A DNA stretch of 64,000 nt. Origin: an uncultured Desulfatitalea sp. GTDB taxonomy: Bacteria > Desulfobacterota > Desulfobacteria > Desulfobacterales > Desulfosarcinaceae. Under the pieces are notes generated by a model that did not search any database, was not told the DNA's origin, and saw only the letters and a list, made by a program, of their open reading frames with translations. Location: NCBI GenBank assembly GCA_937868765.1, contig CALMNL010000011.1, positions 203,723 through 267,722 of the forward strand. Reading direction: 5' to 3'. Each line of letters begins with the position of its first letter. The stretch's first letter is position 1. A program made the translations under genes and the position numbers. Below are positions 1-9,254 of this stretch, in pieces.

Positions 1-1018
1 GGCAGGTTTCGGACATGCCATAGCCGGCGAAGATGTTAATGCCCAGATCGGTGGCCGCCTGGGCCAGGCCCCGGGGCAGGGCGGCGCCACCGATAATCAG
101 CTTCCAGCCCTTCAAATTGGTGTGCTTGACTTGCGGACTGGTCAACAACATGTGCAGAATGGTGGGCACGCAGTGGGAGAAGGTGACCCCCTCGGACGCA
201 ATGAGCTTGAGGAGCAGGTCCGGTTCATAGCGGCCGGGATAGACCTGCTTGGCGCCCAGCAGGGTCATCAGATAAGGCACGCCCCAGGCATGCACATGGA
301 ACATGGGGGTGATGGGCATGTAGACATCCGAAGAGTCCAGATTGGCCTGGGATTTGTAGGCGCTGTAGGTGGCCATGATGGTGTAGGTATGCAGCACGAT
401 CTGGCGATGGCTGAAGAAGACCCCCTTGGGCAGCCCGGTGGTGCCGGTGGTGTAGAACGTGGTGGCGATGCTCTCTTCTTCGAAATCGGGAAAATCATAG
501 CTGTCGGCACCGGCGGCCAGCAGGGCTTCGTACTCGCCATCGAGTTTCAGCGGGGTCTGCGCGCCACTGCCTTCATCGGTCAGCAGCACGATCTTCTTGA
601 CAGTTTCGAAGCGATCCTTGACCGCTTCGAGCATGGGCAGAAATTCCCGGTTGACCAGGATCACGTCGTCTTCGGCATGATTGATGGTGTAGATCAACTG
701 CTCCGGGGTCAGGCGGATATTGATGGTGTGCAACACCGCGCCCATCATGGGGATGGCGAAAAAACACTCCAGGTAGCGATGGCTGTCCCAGTCCATGACG
801 GCCACCGTGTCGCCCGGCTTCACGCCCAGCGACCTCAGGCCGTTGGCCAGTCGTGCCACCCTGGCATTGAGCTCGGTGTAAGTGTAGCGTATTTTGTCAC
901 GGTAGACGATCTGCTGATGGGGGGTGTAAATCAGCGGGGTGCGCAGCAGATGTTTGATCAATAGTTGGTACGCGTAGGCCGAAGCGGTGGGTTTGATCTT
1001 TTTGGTCGTGACTGACAT
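1..1018 (-). CDS. Medium/long-chain acyl-CoA ligase (AMP-binding), 3' end outside window
   Basis: Partial gene: 339 codons read without a stop from ATG at 1018 to the window edge, so only the N-terminal part is present. It belongs to the ANL adenylating superfamily, which activates fatty acids to acyl-AMP and then acyl-CoA. The P-loop YTTGTTGLPKG lies near residue 180, and a FHVHAWGVPY segment typical of the AlkK/DmdB-like medium-chain ligases lies near residue 230. The last visible residues end in GYGMSETC, the A5 motif region. An AGGGGGC ribosome site sits about 4 bases before the ATG. It is divergent from the sensor kinase at 1427 and may share its control region. Substrate chain length cannot be read from the sequence. 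Confidence 0.9.
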   Translation of the reverse strand, partial: MSVTTKKIKPTASAYAYQLLIKHLLRTPLIYTPHQQIVYRDKIRYTYTELNARVARLANGLRSLGVKPGDTVAVMDWDSHRYLECFFAIPMMGAVLHTINIRLTPEQLIYTINHAEDDVILVNREFLPMLEAVKDRFETVKKIVLLTDEGSGAQTPLKLDGEYEALLAAGADSYDFPDFEEESIATTFYTTGTTGLPKGVFFSHRQIVLHTYTIMATYSAYKSQANLDSSDVYMPITPMFHVHAWGVPYLMTLLGAKQVYPGRYEPDLLLKLIASEGVTFSHCVPTILHMLLTSPQVKHTNLKGWKLIIGGAALPRGLAQAATDLGINIFAGYGMSETC

Positions 1019-1183
1019 GTTGCCCCCTGGTGATGGGTGTTGGTGTGATTAAGGCTCGAACCGAACCTTGGCGGACGGAGATAGCCGGCGTGCACTTGGA
1101 TCGATCGGGGAGGTTTTGTCCTTTACGTGCATGGGAGTCCCTTACACCATCGCTGGATAGAATTCAATATGTGAGGCTAATTA

Positions 1184-1238
1184 TTGCCGCGGGGGTCCGA
1201 CCCGATAATATAATATGTATACAGTCGGTTATGACTGT
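1184..1238 (+). promoter_or_regulatory. Possible promoter and dyad between divergent genes
   Basis: The 408-base gap 1019-1426 separates a ligase gene (minus) from a kinase gene (plus) and has no convincing gene. It holds an AT-rich stretch with a perfect TATAAT at 1209-1214, preceded by TTGCCG at 1184-1189 with 19-base spacing. Just downstream is the short inverted repeat ACAGTC-N6-GACTGT (1221-1238), which could be an operator. These are pattern matches only. Confidence 0.3.
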
Positions 1239-1426
1239 TTCGGCGCGCCCGCGTGTATGACATCGTCGAAAATGGGTCGAAAATAAGCTGGCCGGCCTCA
1301 CCATGCCGCTGGAGCGACCCACGCATGGCGCGCTTGCACTTTTCGACCGCATGGCGCTATACAGGAATATCTTTTGCGGCTGCATCCCGCAGCCCTTTCT
1401 ACGATATGCAAAAGCAAGGTGCGCTC

Positions 1427-3217
1427 ATGAAGGCCCTGAAAACCGCGAGTTTGCGGAGCCGGCTCTATCTTCTGATCCTGGTCATCTTCATCCCGGGATG
1501 CGCGCTGCTGATCTATGCGGCCGCGGAACAGCAGCGCAGCGAAAAGGAGGCCATTCTGAGCAAGGCCATGATGATCGCCCGGTCCGCCGCAAGTGAGGAA
1601 AGTCAGCAGGTCGAATCAGCCCGTCACCTGCTGGCGGCCACGGCGGCGCTGGTGAGCGGTGGCCGAAACCTTGCGCAGGAAGAAAACCTCTTGCTGCACC
1701 GCCTGTTGCGAAACTCCCCGGGGTACACCCAGCTTGGCATCGGGAGCCTGAACGGCCGCCTGCTGGCCAGCGTACCCCCTATGGACCCTTCGGCGGATCT
1801 TGGATCTCGGAGCTGGTTCCGACAAGCGGTCCGGACAGGCACTTTCACCATTGGACCTTACAAGGCCGAGCGGATCGGCGGGCAGCCGGCGCTCTATTTC
1901 GCCATGCCGGTGCTGCAGGGCGACAACCGCGTTACGGCCGTGGCCTTTGCGGCCCTGGACTTGAACTGGATGAATCGCGCCATATTCAAATTCATGCAGG
2001 AACTGCCCGAGGGGTCGAAGCTGGCTCAGGTCGACGCCGATGGCGATCGGCTCTCCTTCGATCCCGCGTCCCGGAAGTGGTCGTCGCAATCGGCCAAGGG
2101 CAGCGCCTTGCTCGCCGCCATAGGCGACCGCGCCAGCGGCATCGACACCATGCGCAAAAAGGACGGCAGCGACTGGCTGGTGGCGTTTGCAGCCGTATCC
2201 AGCACGGTGTCCGGCCGGAATGACCGTGTGGTCCTGGAGATCCCCCGCCAAATCGCCTACGCCAGGTCGGCGCGGATCTTCCGGCACAGTCTGCTGGTCA
2301 TGGGATTGTTTGCCATAGCGGCGGCGGCTGTATCCTGGTGGGCCAGCGATCTGTTGATCCTCAGGCCGGTGCGGGCCATGGTGCGGGCCAGTCAAAGGAT
2401 CGCCGCCGGTGATCTCGACGCACGGGCAGGCCCTATTCGGGGGCGGAACGAGCTTTCGGAGCTGGCCAACGTTTTCGATGAGATGGCTGCGGCCCTGAAG
2501 CTGCGGGAATTGCGTGAGCGCGAGGCCCGCGACGCGCTCGCACGCTCCCGGGAGCAACTGCGCGACCTGGCCTCCTATCTTCAGGACGCCCGGGAAAAGG
2601 AAAGAACGCGCATCGCCCGCGAGATTCATGATGATTTCGGACAGGCATTGACGATCCTCAAGATGGACCTGTCATGGCTCAACAACCATATTTCCCAAAC
2701 TGAAGAATCGATCCAGGAAAAGATAGCGGCCATGGGGCAGGTCATCAATGGCGCCTTGCACACCCTGCATACGGTATCTGCACAATTGCGGCCGGTCATT
2801 CTGGATGATTTCGGATTGGCTGCGGCCATCGAGTGGCAGGCCGAAGAATTTCAGAACCGTACCGGTATCCAATGCTCGGTGGAGGTGGATTTGCCGGCCG
2901 AGGCGCTGCCCAAGGCGATCGCCACGGCTGTGTTTCGCATCTTCCAGGAGTCTTTGACCAATGTGATGCGTCACGCTGCGGCCCGTCGGGTGTCGGTGGA
3001 TCTGTGCGGCCGCGACGGGTTGCTGACCCTGGAAGTCGTCGACGATGGTCGCGGGATCACCGAAGCTGAAATCAACAATCCACGGGCCTTCGGTCTGATC
3101 GGCATCCGCGAAAGAATTTATCCCTGGAACGGCCGCGTGGAATGGGCCGGTCGGCCCGGGGAGGGGACCCGCATCACCGTTTCGGTACCCCTGTCTGCAT
3201 CAGGAGATCTCTCATGA
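1427..3217 (+). CDS. Membrane sensor histidine kinase (cache-like sensor, HAMP, HisKA_3)
   Basis: 596-residue NarX/DegS-class kinase. TM1 is at about residues 12-33, followed by an extracytoplasmic cache/PDC-like sensor (about 35-285), TM2 (about 288-312) and a HAMP linker with coiled coil. A HisKA_3 domain follows with the phosphoacceptor H401 in IAREIHDDFGQ, then an HATPase_c domain with N-box and DDGRG motifs. The frame is open upstream to 1253, but ATG 1427 is preferred because AAGGT lies just upstream and the hydrophobic segment then sits at the N-terminus. It overlaps the response regulator by 4 bases (ATGA), so the two are translationally coupled. The ligand is unknown. Confidence 0.9.
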   Translation: MKALKTASLRSRLYLLILVIFIPGCALLIYAAAEQQRSEKEAILSKAMMIARSAASEESQQVESARHLLAATAALVSGGRNLAQEENLLLHRLLRNSPGYTQLGIGSLNGRLLASVPPMDPSADLGSRSWFRQAVRTGTFTIGPYKAERIGGQPALYFAMPVLQGDNRVTAVAFAALDLNWMNRAIFKFMQELPEGSKLAQVDADGDRLSFDPASRKWSSQSAKGSALLAAIGDRASGIDTMRKKDGSDWLVAFAAVSSTVSGRNDRVVLEIPRQIAYARSARIFRHSLLVMGLFAIAAAAVSWWASDLLILRPVRAMVRASQRIAAGDLDARAGPIRGRNELSELANVFDEMAAALKLRELREREARDALARSREQLRDLASYLQDAREKERTRIAREIHDDFGQALTILKMDLSWLNNHISQTEESIQEKIAAMGQVINGALHTLHTVSAQLRPVILDDFGLAAAIEWQAEEFQNRTGIQCSVEVDLPAEALPKAIATAVFRIFQESLTNVMRHAAARRVSVDLCGRDGLLTLEVVDDGRGITEAEINNPRAFGLIGIRERIYPWNGRVEWAGRPGEGTRITVSVPLSASGDLS

Positions 3218-3846
3218 TTAAAGTGGTCATTGCCGACGATCATCCCATCGTGCGGGCCGGACTGAAGCAGATCCTGGCCGAGGCAACGGACATCATGGTG
3301 GCCGGCGAGGCCGGCAACGGTCACGAACTGCTCGAAAAGGTGCGCCGGACGCCTTTCGACCTGGTGCTGCTGGACCTGAAGATGCCGGGCATGGACGGGC
3401 TGGATATCCTCAAGCAACTGAAGATCGAACTGCCCAAGCTGCCGGTGATGATTCTGACCATTTATCCGGAAGCCAATTATGCCATGCGAATTTTGCGCCT
3501 CGGTGCTTCCGGTTATCTCACCAAAGAGAGCGCACCGCAGGAGCTGATCAGCGCCATCCGCAAGATCCACGCCGGCGGGAAATATATCAGCCCGGAACTG
3601 GCCGAGAAGATCGCCTTCGCCCTGGATGGCGATATCGACAAACTACCCCACGAAAGGCTTTCCGATCGGGAATATCAAGTGCTCTGCGCCATCGCCTCCG
3701 GCCAGACAGTCAGCGAAATCGCCGAATCCATCCATCTCAGCGTCAAGACCGTCAGCACCTACCGTACCCGGATTCTCGAAAAGATGGGCATGAAAACCAA
3801 TGCCGATCTCACCCATTATGCGGTCCAGAACCGGCTGGTGGAATGA
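3214..3846 (+). CDS. NarL/FixJ-family response regulator
   Basis: 210-residue regulator: an N-terminal receiver with acidic pair DD(8-9), phosphoacceptor D54 in VLLDLKMPG and the conserved Lys in the YLTKES segment, followed by a LuxR-type helix-turn-helix near residues 145-205 (LSDREYQVLCAIASGQT). The start is the ATG within ATGA overlapping the kinase stop, with CAGGAG 8 bases upstream. It is the cognate partner of the kinase at 1427. Its targets may include the downstream stress genes, but that is inference from position. Confidence 0.92.
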   Translation: MIKVVIADDHPIVRAGLKQILAEATDIMVAGEAGNGHELLEKVRRTPFDLVLLDLKMPGMDGLDILKQLKIELPKLPVMILTIYPEANYAMRILRLGASGYLTKESAPQELISAIRKIHAGGKYISPELAEKIAFALDGDIDKLPHERLSDREYQVLCAIASGQTVSEIAESIHLSVKTVSTYRTRILEKMGMKTNADLTHYAVQNRLVE

Positions 3847-4045
3847 GCTCAACACCAGCGGCCTCGTGCCTGCCATCATCGTTTTAGCCAGTTTCGATTC
3901 CACCGGAGCCCGACAACCGGGCCGTTTCGGCGCTTAAGCCGCGCCTGCCCGCACATGTCGGACATTCACCGACACGCAAATACGCCCGACGCCTACCCCA
4001 AGATCAGACGGACTCCTATTTCTTCCCTTTCTACGGGAGGTTACC

Positions 4046-4492
4046 TTGGGTCAACAGCGAAATGGGACAATGGCCATGAAGCGTATCTACATCGTCGATG
4101 ATTCCGAAGCAATCCGCCAAAAGCTGATCGGGCTGCTGGCCGAATCCATGCAGGTAAGCGTGGTGGGTCAGGCCGACGGTGCCGAGATGGCCCTCGACGG
4201 TATCCGCGAACTGCAGCCCGATATCGTCTTGCTGGATATTCGTCTGCCCGGGAAGAGCGGTCTGTGGCTTCTGGCTGAAATAAAAAGAAACTGGCCCGAC
4301 ATAGCGGTCATGATCATGACCAATTACGATTACCCGCAATACCGGCGCCAAAGCTTCGAGGCCGGCGCCGACGACTTCTTCAACAAGACCCTTGATTTCG
4401 AGCGCATGATCCACCTGCTGGTTTCTGGGCAGTCGCCGGGCACCGCGCGCCGGTCGTCGGGTATTTTGGGTCGCTCCAAACGTCAAGAGTGA
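4046..4492 (+). CDS. Stand-alone receiver (CheY-like) response regulator
   Basis: 148-residue protein consisting of a single receiver domain: acidic VDDSE, phosphoacceptor at about D64 in VLLDIRLPG, and the conserved Lys in FFNKTLDFE. There is no output domain; a short basic tail follows. The best start is TTG 4046, with a GGGAGG ribosome site 5 bases upstream; ATG 4070 or 4076 are alternatives that would trim 8-10 residues. It lies about 200 bases after the kinase/regulator pair and 18 bases before a universal stress gene. It could act as a phosphate sink or a protein-interaction regulator; no partner is seen. Confidence 0.85.
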   Translation: MGQQRNGTMAMKRIYIVDDSEAIRQKLIGLLAESMQVSVVGQADGAEMALDGIRELQPDIVLLDIRLPGKSGLWLLAEIKRNWPDIAVMIMTNYDYPQYRRQSFEAGADDFFNKTLDFERMIHLLVSGQSPGTARRSSGILGRSKRQE

Positions 4493-4510
4493 AAGCAAAG
4501 GAGGTAAACT

Positions 4511-4957
4511 ATGAATACACCTAAACGCATTCTGGTGGTCAGTCGCTCTACCAAGCATTGCCGCAGAGCGGTGGCCATGGGTATTTCGATGGCTCAAAAA
4601 CACTTCGGGGCCCTCTATCTGATGCACATCATCCACGACCCCTTCGGACTGGACGGCTGGAATCTGCCCATTCCCAGCTTTCGGGATGAATACGAGCGGA
4701 TGGCCGCGGCGGCCCGCAAAGACATGGATCGGATGGTCGCGGATGCCAGGGCCGATGGGTTGGTTGTCGAAGAGTTCATCAAGGACGGCAAGCCGGCTGA
4801 GGAAGTATTGAAGTTCGTCAAGGAGACGGGAATCGACCTGGTCGTCATTCCGGCCCACGAGGAAGGGCGCCTGGAGCACTTCTTGTATGGGCATGACATC
4901 GACACGATCATCCGCAAGCTGCCGGCCTCGATCATGCTGGTCAAGGAAAAAGAATAA
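4511..4957 (+). CDS. Universal stress protein (UspA family)
   Basis: 148-residue single-domain Usp. The N-terminal beta strand RILVVSRST replaces the usual ILVPxDFS, followed by a long amphipathic helix. The C-terminal DLVVIPAHEEGRLEHFLYGH and ASIMLVK correspond to the G-2x-G-9x-G(S/T) ATP-binding region of the family, but the glycines are only partly kept, so nucleotide binding is uncertain. The ribosome site AAAGGAGG lies 6 bases before the ATG. It sits between an orphan receiver and a proton-pumping ATPase, consistent with a stress or energy-limitation module. Confidence 0.88.
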   Translation: MNTPKRILVVSRSTKHCRRAVAMGISMAQKHFGALYLMHIIHDPFGLDGWNLPIPSFRDEYERMAAAARKDMDRMVADARADGLVVEEFIKDGKPAEEVLKFVKETGIDLVVIPAHEEGRLEHFLYGHDIDTIIRKLPASIMLVKEKE

Positions 4958-4978
4958 CATCAAACATCGGGGCATCCA

Positions 4979-5019
4979 CCGGTTTCACCCCTGGCCCCAG
5001 CGGTCCTGCGGGGAACCGG
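4979..5019 (+). repeat. Inverted repeat after the universal stress gene
   Basis: CCGGTT..CCCC (4979-4991) pairs with GGGGAACCGG (5010-5019) with a 3-base bulge. No U-tract follows, so it may be an attenuating or mRNA-stabilising hairpin between the stress gene and the ATPase gene rather than a terminator. Confidence 0.35.
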
Positions 5020-5074
5020 CATGCCCTGAATTGAATGCAAGGTGCCCAACACCGCACCACGGCAGGAGGTGGTT

Positions 5075-7582
5075 ATGAATCGCTTTCTAATCAACGCACA
5101 AGAAGCCCAACAGGCGAAGATCCCCGATCTCATGCGACTGCTGGACACTTCCGAGAAAGGCCTTTCCCAGGTCGAGGTTCAAAAACGCCTGGAAGTCTGC
5201 GGGCCCAACCAGATCCAGGAAAAGAAAAGCCATCCGCTGCTTCAGTTCTTGAAGTATTTCTGGGGGCCCATCCCATGGATGATCGAGGTGGCAGCCGTTC
5301 TTTCCGCAATGGTCCGCCATTGGGTGGATCTGGGGATCATTGGCGCTCTCCTGATTTTCAACGCGGTGGTGGGGTTCTGGCAGGCTTACCAGGCGGGCAA
5401 CGCCGTCGCCGCCTTGAAGAAAAAGCTGGCCCTGTACAGCAGGGTTCTGCGCGACGGGCTCTGGGCCCAGACCGACGCGACCCGGTTGGTGCCGGGTGAT
5501 ATTATCCGTATCCGGCTGGGGGACATCATTCCCGCCGATGCCAAATTGATCGATGGCGATTATCTGAGCGTCGATCAGTCGGCCCTGACCGGTGAATCCC
5601 TGCCGGTCAACAAAAAGATCGGCCAAGTGGTTTATTCGGGGTCCGTGGCCAAGCAGGGCGAGATGGTCGCGTTGGTGACCGGAACCGGCACCAATACGTA
5701 TATCGGCAAAACCACAGGTCTGGTCGCCGGTGCCAAGAAGGTCTCCCATTTCCAGAAGGCGGTTCTGAATATCGGCGATTACCTCATCTACATCAGTCTG
5801 GCGCTGGTGGTCGTCCTGGTGCTGGTCCAACTCTACCGGGGGGCGTCGCTGCTGGATCTGGTCCAGTTTGCGTTGATTCTTACCGTGGCCTCCATTCCGG
5901 TGGCCATGCCGGCCGTGCTATCCGTCACCATGGCCGTCGGCGCCCTGGCCCTGTCCAAGCTTCAAGCCATCGTATCGCGGCTGGAATCCATAGAAGAGAT
6001 GGCCGGCATGGACATCTTGTGCACCGACAAGACCGGCACGCTGACCCAAAATCAGCTGACGCTGGGCGAACCGATCCCCTTTGGTGCCGAGGATGCGCAA
6101 TCCCTTATCCTGGCCGCATCGCTGGCTTCAAAAGCCGAAAACAACGACGCCATCGATGCGGCGATCATCGGCGGGTTGGCCCAGCCCGAAGGGCTCGGGC
6201 CATATCGGCAGGAGCGTTTTGCGCCCTTTGATCCGGTGGCCAAGCGCACCGAAGCGGTCATCACCGGTTCGGACCAGGAAACCTTTAAAGTCTCCAAGGG
6301 GGCGCCCCAGGTCATCCTGTCGCTCTGCCAGGCCGATTCCCAGACCCGCGCACGGGCCCAGCAGGAAATTGATCGGCTGGCCGACAAAGGCTATCGCACC
6401 CTGGGCGTGGCGCGTGCGCGCAAAAACGAGCCATGGCAATTTCTCGGTATCCTGGCGCTCTATGATCCGCCCAGGGAGGATTCGGCCCAGACCATCGCCG
6501 GCGCCAATGCCCACAACATTCATGTCAAGATGGTGACCGGGGACAACCTCGGCATCGCCCGTGAAACCGCCAGGGAACTGGGGCTCGGCAGCAGAATCAG
6601 CGCTGCCGACGAATGGTTGCAGGAAATGGCCGTCGAAGGCCCCGTGCCGGCCGGTACGGCCGCGCTCATCGAGCAGGCCGACGGTTTCGCCCAGGTGTTT
6701 CCGGAACACAAATTCGGGATCGTCAAAGCCCTGCAATCCCGCGGCCATATCGTGGGCATGACCGGAGACGGGGTCAACGACGCGCCGGCGCTCAAGCAAG
6801 CCGACATGGGCATCGCCGTCAGTGGCGCCACCGATGCGGCGCGGGCCGCCGCCGATCTGGTGTTTACCGCCCCGGGACTTTCGGTCATCGTCAAAGCGGT
6901 GGAAGAAGCGCGCCGGATTTTCGAGCGCATGAACAGCTACGCCATTTACCGCATCACGGAAACCATCCGTATCATGGTCTTTGTGGTGCTGGCCATGATC
7001 GCATTCAACTTCTACCCCATCACCGCCATCATGATCATTCTGCTGGCTTTTCTCAACGACGTGCCGATCATGACCATTGCCTACGACAATACCTGGTTGG
7101 ACCCCAAGCCGGTTCGCTGGCAGATGGGACGCATTCTGGCCGTTTCCACGGTAATGGGGCTGACCGGTGTGGCCGGCAGCTTCTTGATGCTCTACCTGGC
7201 GCTGGACTGGTTGCACCTGACGATTCCCCAAGTACAGACCTATATCTTCCTCAAAATGGCAGTGGCCGGGCACTTGACGCTCTTTGTGTCGCGCAGCCGG
7301 CGAAATTTCTGGAAAAAACCCTATCCGGCGCCCGTCATGATCTGGTCGGCAGTGGGCACCAAGCTGCTGGGGACACTGCTGGCGGCATACGGTTTCGGCT
7401 TGATTACCCCGATTACCTGGCCCGAGATCGGGATGATCTGGGGGTATTCCATCGTCTGGGCCTTCGTGACCGACTGGGCCAAGGTCCGGGTATACCGCCA
7501 TTTCGACCTGCAAACACCGCGGCACCAGAAATTTTTGAGTACCGTGCAGCAGGCAGCGACACCCCACGCCGCCCATGGATAG
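5075..7582 (+). CDS. Plasma-membrane-type (P3A) proton-translocating P-type ATPase
   Basis: 835-residue integral membrane pump of the length usual for prokaryotic P-type H+-ATPases. It has an N-terminal cation-ATPase domain, an actuator with TGES (172-175), transmembrane PVAMP (275-279), a phosphorylation site at D318 in CTDKTGT, a nucleotide-binding domain, the hinge MTGDGVNDAP, and C-terminal membrane helices. It lacks the heavy-metal N-terminal domains of P1B pumps, and PVAMP replaces the PEGLP of Ca2+ pumps, which supports proton transport. ATG 5075 is chosen because GGCAGGAGG lies just upstream; an ATG 33 bases earlier has no such site. It probably extrudes H+ using ATP during acid or de-energised conditions. 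Confidence 0.92.
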   Translation: MNRFLINAQEAQQAKIPDLMRLLDTSEKGLSQVEVQKRLEVCGPNQIQEKKSHPLLQFLKYFWGPIPWMIEVAAVLSAMVRHWVDLGIIGALLIFNAVVGFWQAYQAGNAVAALKKKLALYSRVLRDGLWAQTDATRLVPGDIIRIRLGDIIPADAKLIDGDYLSVDQSALTGESLPVNKKIGQVVYSGSVAKQGEMVALVTGTGTNTYIGKTTGLVAGAKKVSHFQKAVLNIGDYLIYISLALVVVLVLVQLYRGASLLDLVQFALILTVASIPVAMPAVLSVTMAVGALALSKLQAIVSRLESIEEMAGMDILCTDKTGTLTQNQLTLGEPIPFGAEDAQSLILAASLASKAENNDAIDAAIIGGLAQPEGLGPYRQERFAPFDPVAKRTEAVITGSDQETFKVSKGAPQVILSLCQADSQTRARAQQEIDRLADKGYRTLGVARARKNEPWQFLGILALYDPPREDSAQTIAGANAHNIHVKMVTGDNLGIARETARELGLGSRISAADEWLQEMAVEGPVPAGTAALIEQADGFAQVFPEHKFGIVKALQSRGHIVGMTGDGVNDAPALKQADMGIAVSGATDAARAAADLVFTAPGLSVIVKAVEEARRIFERMNSYAIYRITETIRIMVFVVLAMIAFNFYPITAIMIILLAFLNDVPIMTIAYDNTWLDPKPVRWQMGRILAVSTVMGLTGVAGSFLMLYLALDWLHLTIPQVQTYIFLKMAVAGHLTLFVSRSRRNFWKKPYPAPVMIWSAVGTKLLGTLLAAYGFGLITPITWPEIGMIWGYSIVWAFVTDWAKVRVYRHFDLQTPRHQKFLSTVQQAATPHAAHG

Positions 7583-7702
7583 ACCCGCCGGAAAGGCACT
7601 GCACGCGATGGAAGCGATCTGCTAAACGCCGTTGCGGGGCGCTTGGGTTCCAACCTGAGCAGAAGTGCCCTGCCACGGCTTTTTTACGGGAGGCACAGCG
7701 TG

Positions 7703-8446
7703 ATGTCAGGATTCAAGGCAAACCCCAACCTCAGTTTTTATAAAAAAGTATACGTTCTGATCATGGTAATTCTCCTGAGTGCCATCATCGCCATGCCGCT
7801 TTTGATCCGGGGGGGGCTGGCTCTAGGGGGGCGCGTCGTCATCGAAGAAGAGTTGCTGGAAATGATGCTGACCGCATTGCTGTTGGCCATCGCCTATCTC
7901 ATTTCCAGGCAGTACGAGCGCAAATTGCGGGAAAACCAGAAGCGGATCGCCCAACTGGCTTTGGAGCAGCGGCGGTTGACCAGCAGCTTATCCGAAGCGT
8001 TTCAGTACATCGGAACGGTGAATGTAGAGGTGTCGGAGCTGCAGAATCTCTTTTGCGATTTGGATCGATATCCCCAGAGCAAAAACGATTTCAAGAATAT
8101 GCTCTGCATCCTGGGCGACAAGGCCATGGCGTTGACCAGATCGGACTGGGCCATCATCCGGATCATCGGACTCGACCAGCTGCGTACCTTGAAAGAGTGC
8201 CGCCGGGGCAAGGTCAACGCAGAGGCATCCACCCTGCGCATCAGCAACCGGGCGATAACGGACGAGGAAAAGATCGACGGCCTTTGCATCATCGCATCGC
8301 GCCAGCGCAGCCCCTATTTTAAGACCGTTTGCATCACCGGCAAATCCGATTTGCCCGCAGAGGCGCGCCGGATGGTCGAAGCCATCGCCGGGATCGCCGA
8401 AATGCTCTTCCTTATTTTTTCCCTGCAGTGCGAGAAGCGGGACTAG
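7703..8446 (+). CDS. Two-TM membrane protein with coiled coil, unknown function
   Basis: 247-residue protein I do not recognise. Two hydrophobic helices (about residues 16-38 and 48-66) are followed by a charged coiled coil (about 68-95) and a cytoplasmic domain of about 150 residues with no catalytic motif I can name; its size and position resemble a GAF-like sensory domain. GTG 7700 and ATG 7703 are adjacent; GGGAGG lies about 9 bases upstream. It follows the H+-ATPase gene by 120 bases on the same strand and could be a regulatory partner of that pump, which is inference from position only. Confidence 0.75.
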   Translation: MSGFKANPNLSFYKKVYVLIMVILLSAIIAMPLLIRGGLALGGRVVIEEELLEMMLTALLLAIAYLISRQYERKLRENQKRIAQLALEQRRLTSSLSEAFQYIGTVNVEVSELQNLFCDLDRYPQSKNDFKNMLCILGDKAMALTRSDWAIIRIIGLDQLRTLKECRRGKVNAEASTLRISNRAITDEEKIDGLCIIASRQRSPYFKTVCITGKSDLPAEARRMVEAIAGIAEMLFLIFSLQCEKRD

Positions 8447-8712
8447 GGAAAAATTCTCCGTAAAATCTGATGCGCAATCCGAATTGGGGGCGAGGCCATC
8501 TGTTTCGACCAAGGATGTGGCAGTTGCCGCCTGGAGGTTAAAATGAGTTTTCTCGATTTGTAACCGCCATTGCGAAGGTTTCTCGTTTTTGGCATCCAGC
8601 CGACCGACAAACCCGTTCTATACCCGTTCAGCACGTGATTTCAAACCATCCGGGGAGTTGCTCTTGAGGTCATCATGATTGAATGCGAACAGAAACGAAT
8701 GCAATGACCTTC

Positions 8713-8759
8713 GGCGAAAAAGAACGGTCTGGCGAAGCAATTGCAGGCTCGCCAGACCG
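8713..8759 (-). terminator. Rho-independent terminator of the secreted protein gene
   Basis: An 11-bp perfect stem CGGTCTGGCGA (8725-8735) / TCGCCAGACCG (8749-8759), read on the minus strand and followed by a T-rich run (complement of 8713-8724). It lies 36 bases past the stop of the minus-strand gene at 8795. The rest of the gap 8447-8794 has no convincing gene. A Shine-Dalgarno followed by a 6-codon frame at 8543 may be a remnant. Confidence 0.75.
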
Positions 8760-8794
8760 AGACGGTTGGGTCTAAGTTAAGAGCTATCTTGCAC

Positions 8795-9223
8795 TTATAC
8801 TTTCCAGCTCAGAATAAGATCCGTTGGCTTTTGCGACACGGAGACGGTCCTGACCATTTGATGATGATCGAACCTGGTCACGACCCGGTAGGTGCCGGCG
8901 GGGAGCTTGGCGCTGAACCATGGTCCGTTGGCGATCGTGTCGATGACCACCGTGCCTTTGGCATCTTCGATGGTGACGGCGACCCCCGCGATGTAGTTAC
9001 CCGACTTGGCGTCGAATATCAGTTTCAGGTTGTCGCCGCTGGTCATCTTCTGCATTTGCTGGCGCTCGGTAATGCCTACGCCGCCGGAGTAATAATCGAC
9101 GCCGTTGGCCAGGCTTTGATGCTGCCCATCAAAGGGTGGAATGAAATCCGCCGTCGCCATGGCCGCCCCGGCACTGGCCATAAAGAACAATGCCGTAGTC
9201 GCTGTTACGATGAGCTTTTTCAT
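8795..9223 (-). CDS. Secreted carboxypeptidase-regulatory-like beta-sandwich protein
   Basis: 142 residues with a classical signal peptide (KK, hydrophobic core, cleavage after AAMA near residue 23). The mature domain has an alternating beta pattern with VAVTIEDAKGTVV and LPAGTYRVVTRF, resembling the transthyretin/CarboxypepD_reg-like fold used as a periplasmic binding or stability domain. ATG 9223 is preferred over an upstream in-frame start because AAGGAGG lies 7 bases before it and the signal peptide then begins at residue 1. It sits downstream of the DegP protease gene on the same strand, behind a terminator-like hairpin, so it may be transcribed independently. Confidence 0.78.
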   Translation of the reverse strand: MKKLIVTATTALFFMASAGAAMATADFIPPFDGQHQSLANGVDYYSGGVGITERQQMQKMTSGDNLKLIFDAKSGNYIAGVAVTIEDAKGTVVIDTIANGPWFSAKLPAGTYRVVTRFDHHQMVRTVSVSQKPTDLILSWKV

Positions 9224-9254
9224 TTTACTACCTCCTTGCTTGTTGGTTGAATCC

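Noticed and set aside
1253..1426. 58-codon N-terminal extension of the sensor kinase
   Set aside because: No ribosome site at 1253 and no recognisable domain; ATG 1427 has AAGGT and puts TM1 at the N-terminus.
8543..8563. Six-codon frame ATG..TAA preceded by GGAGG
   Set aside because: Too short to support as a gene; it may be a leader peptide or a relic, with no nearby downstream plus-strand gene to regulate.
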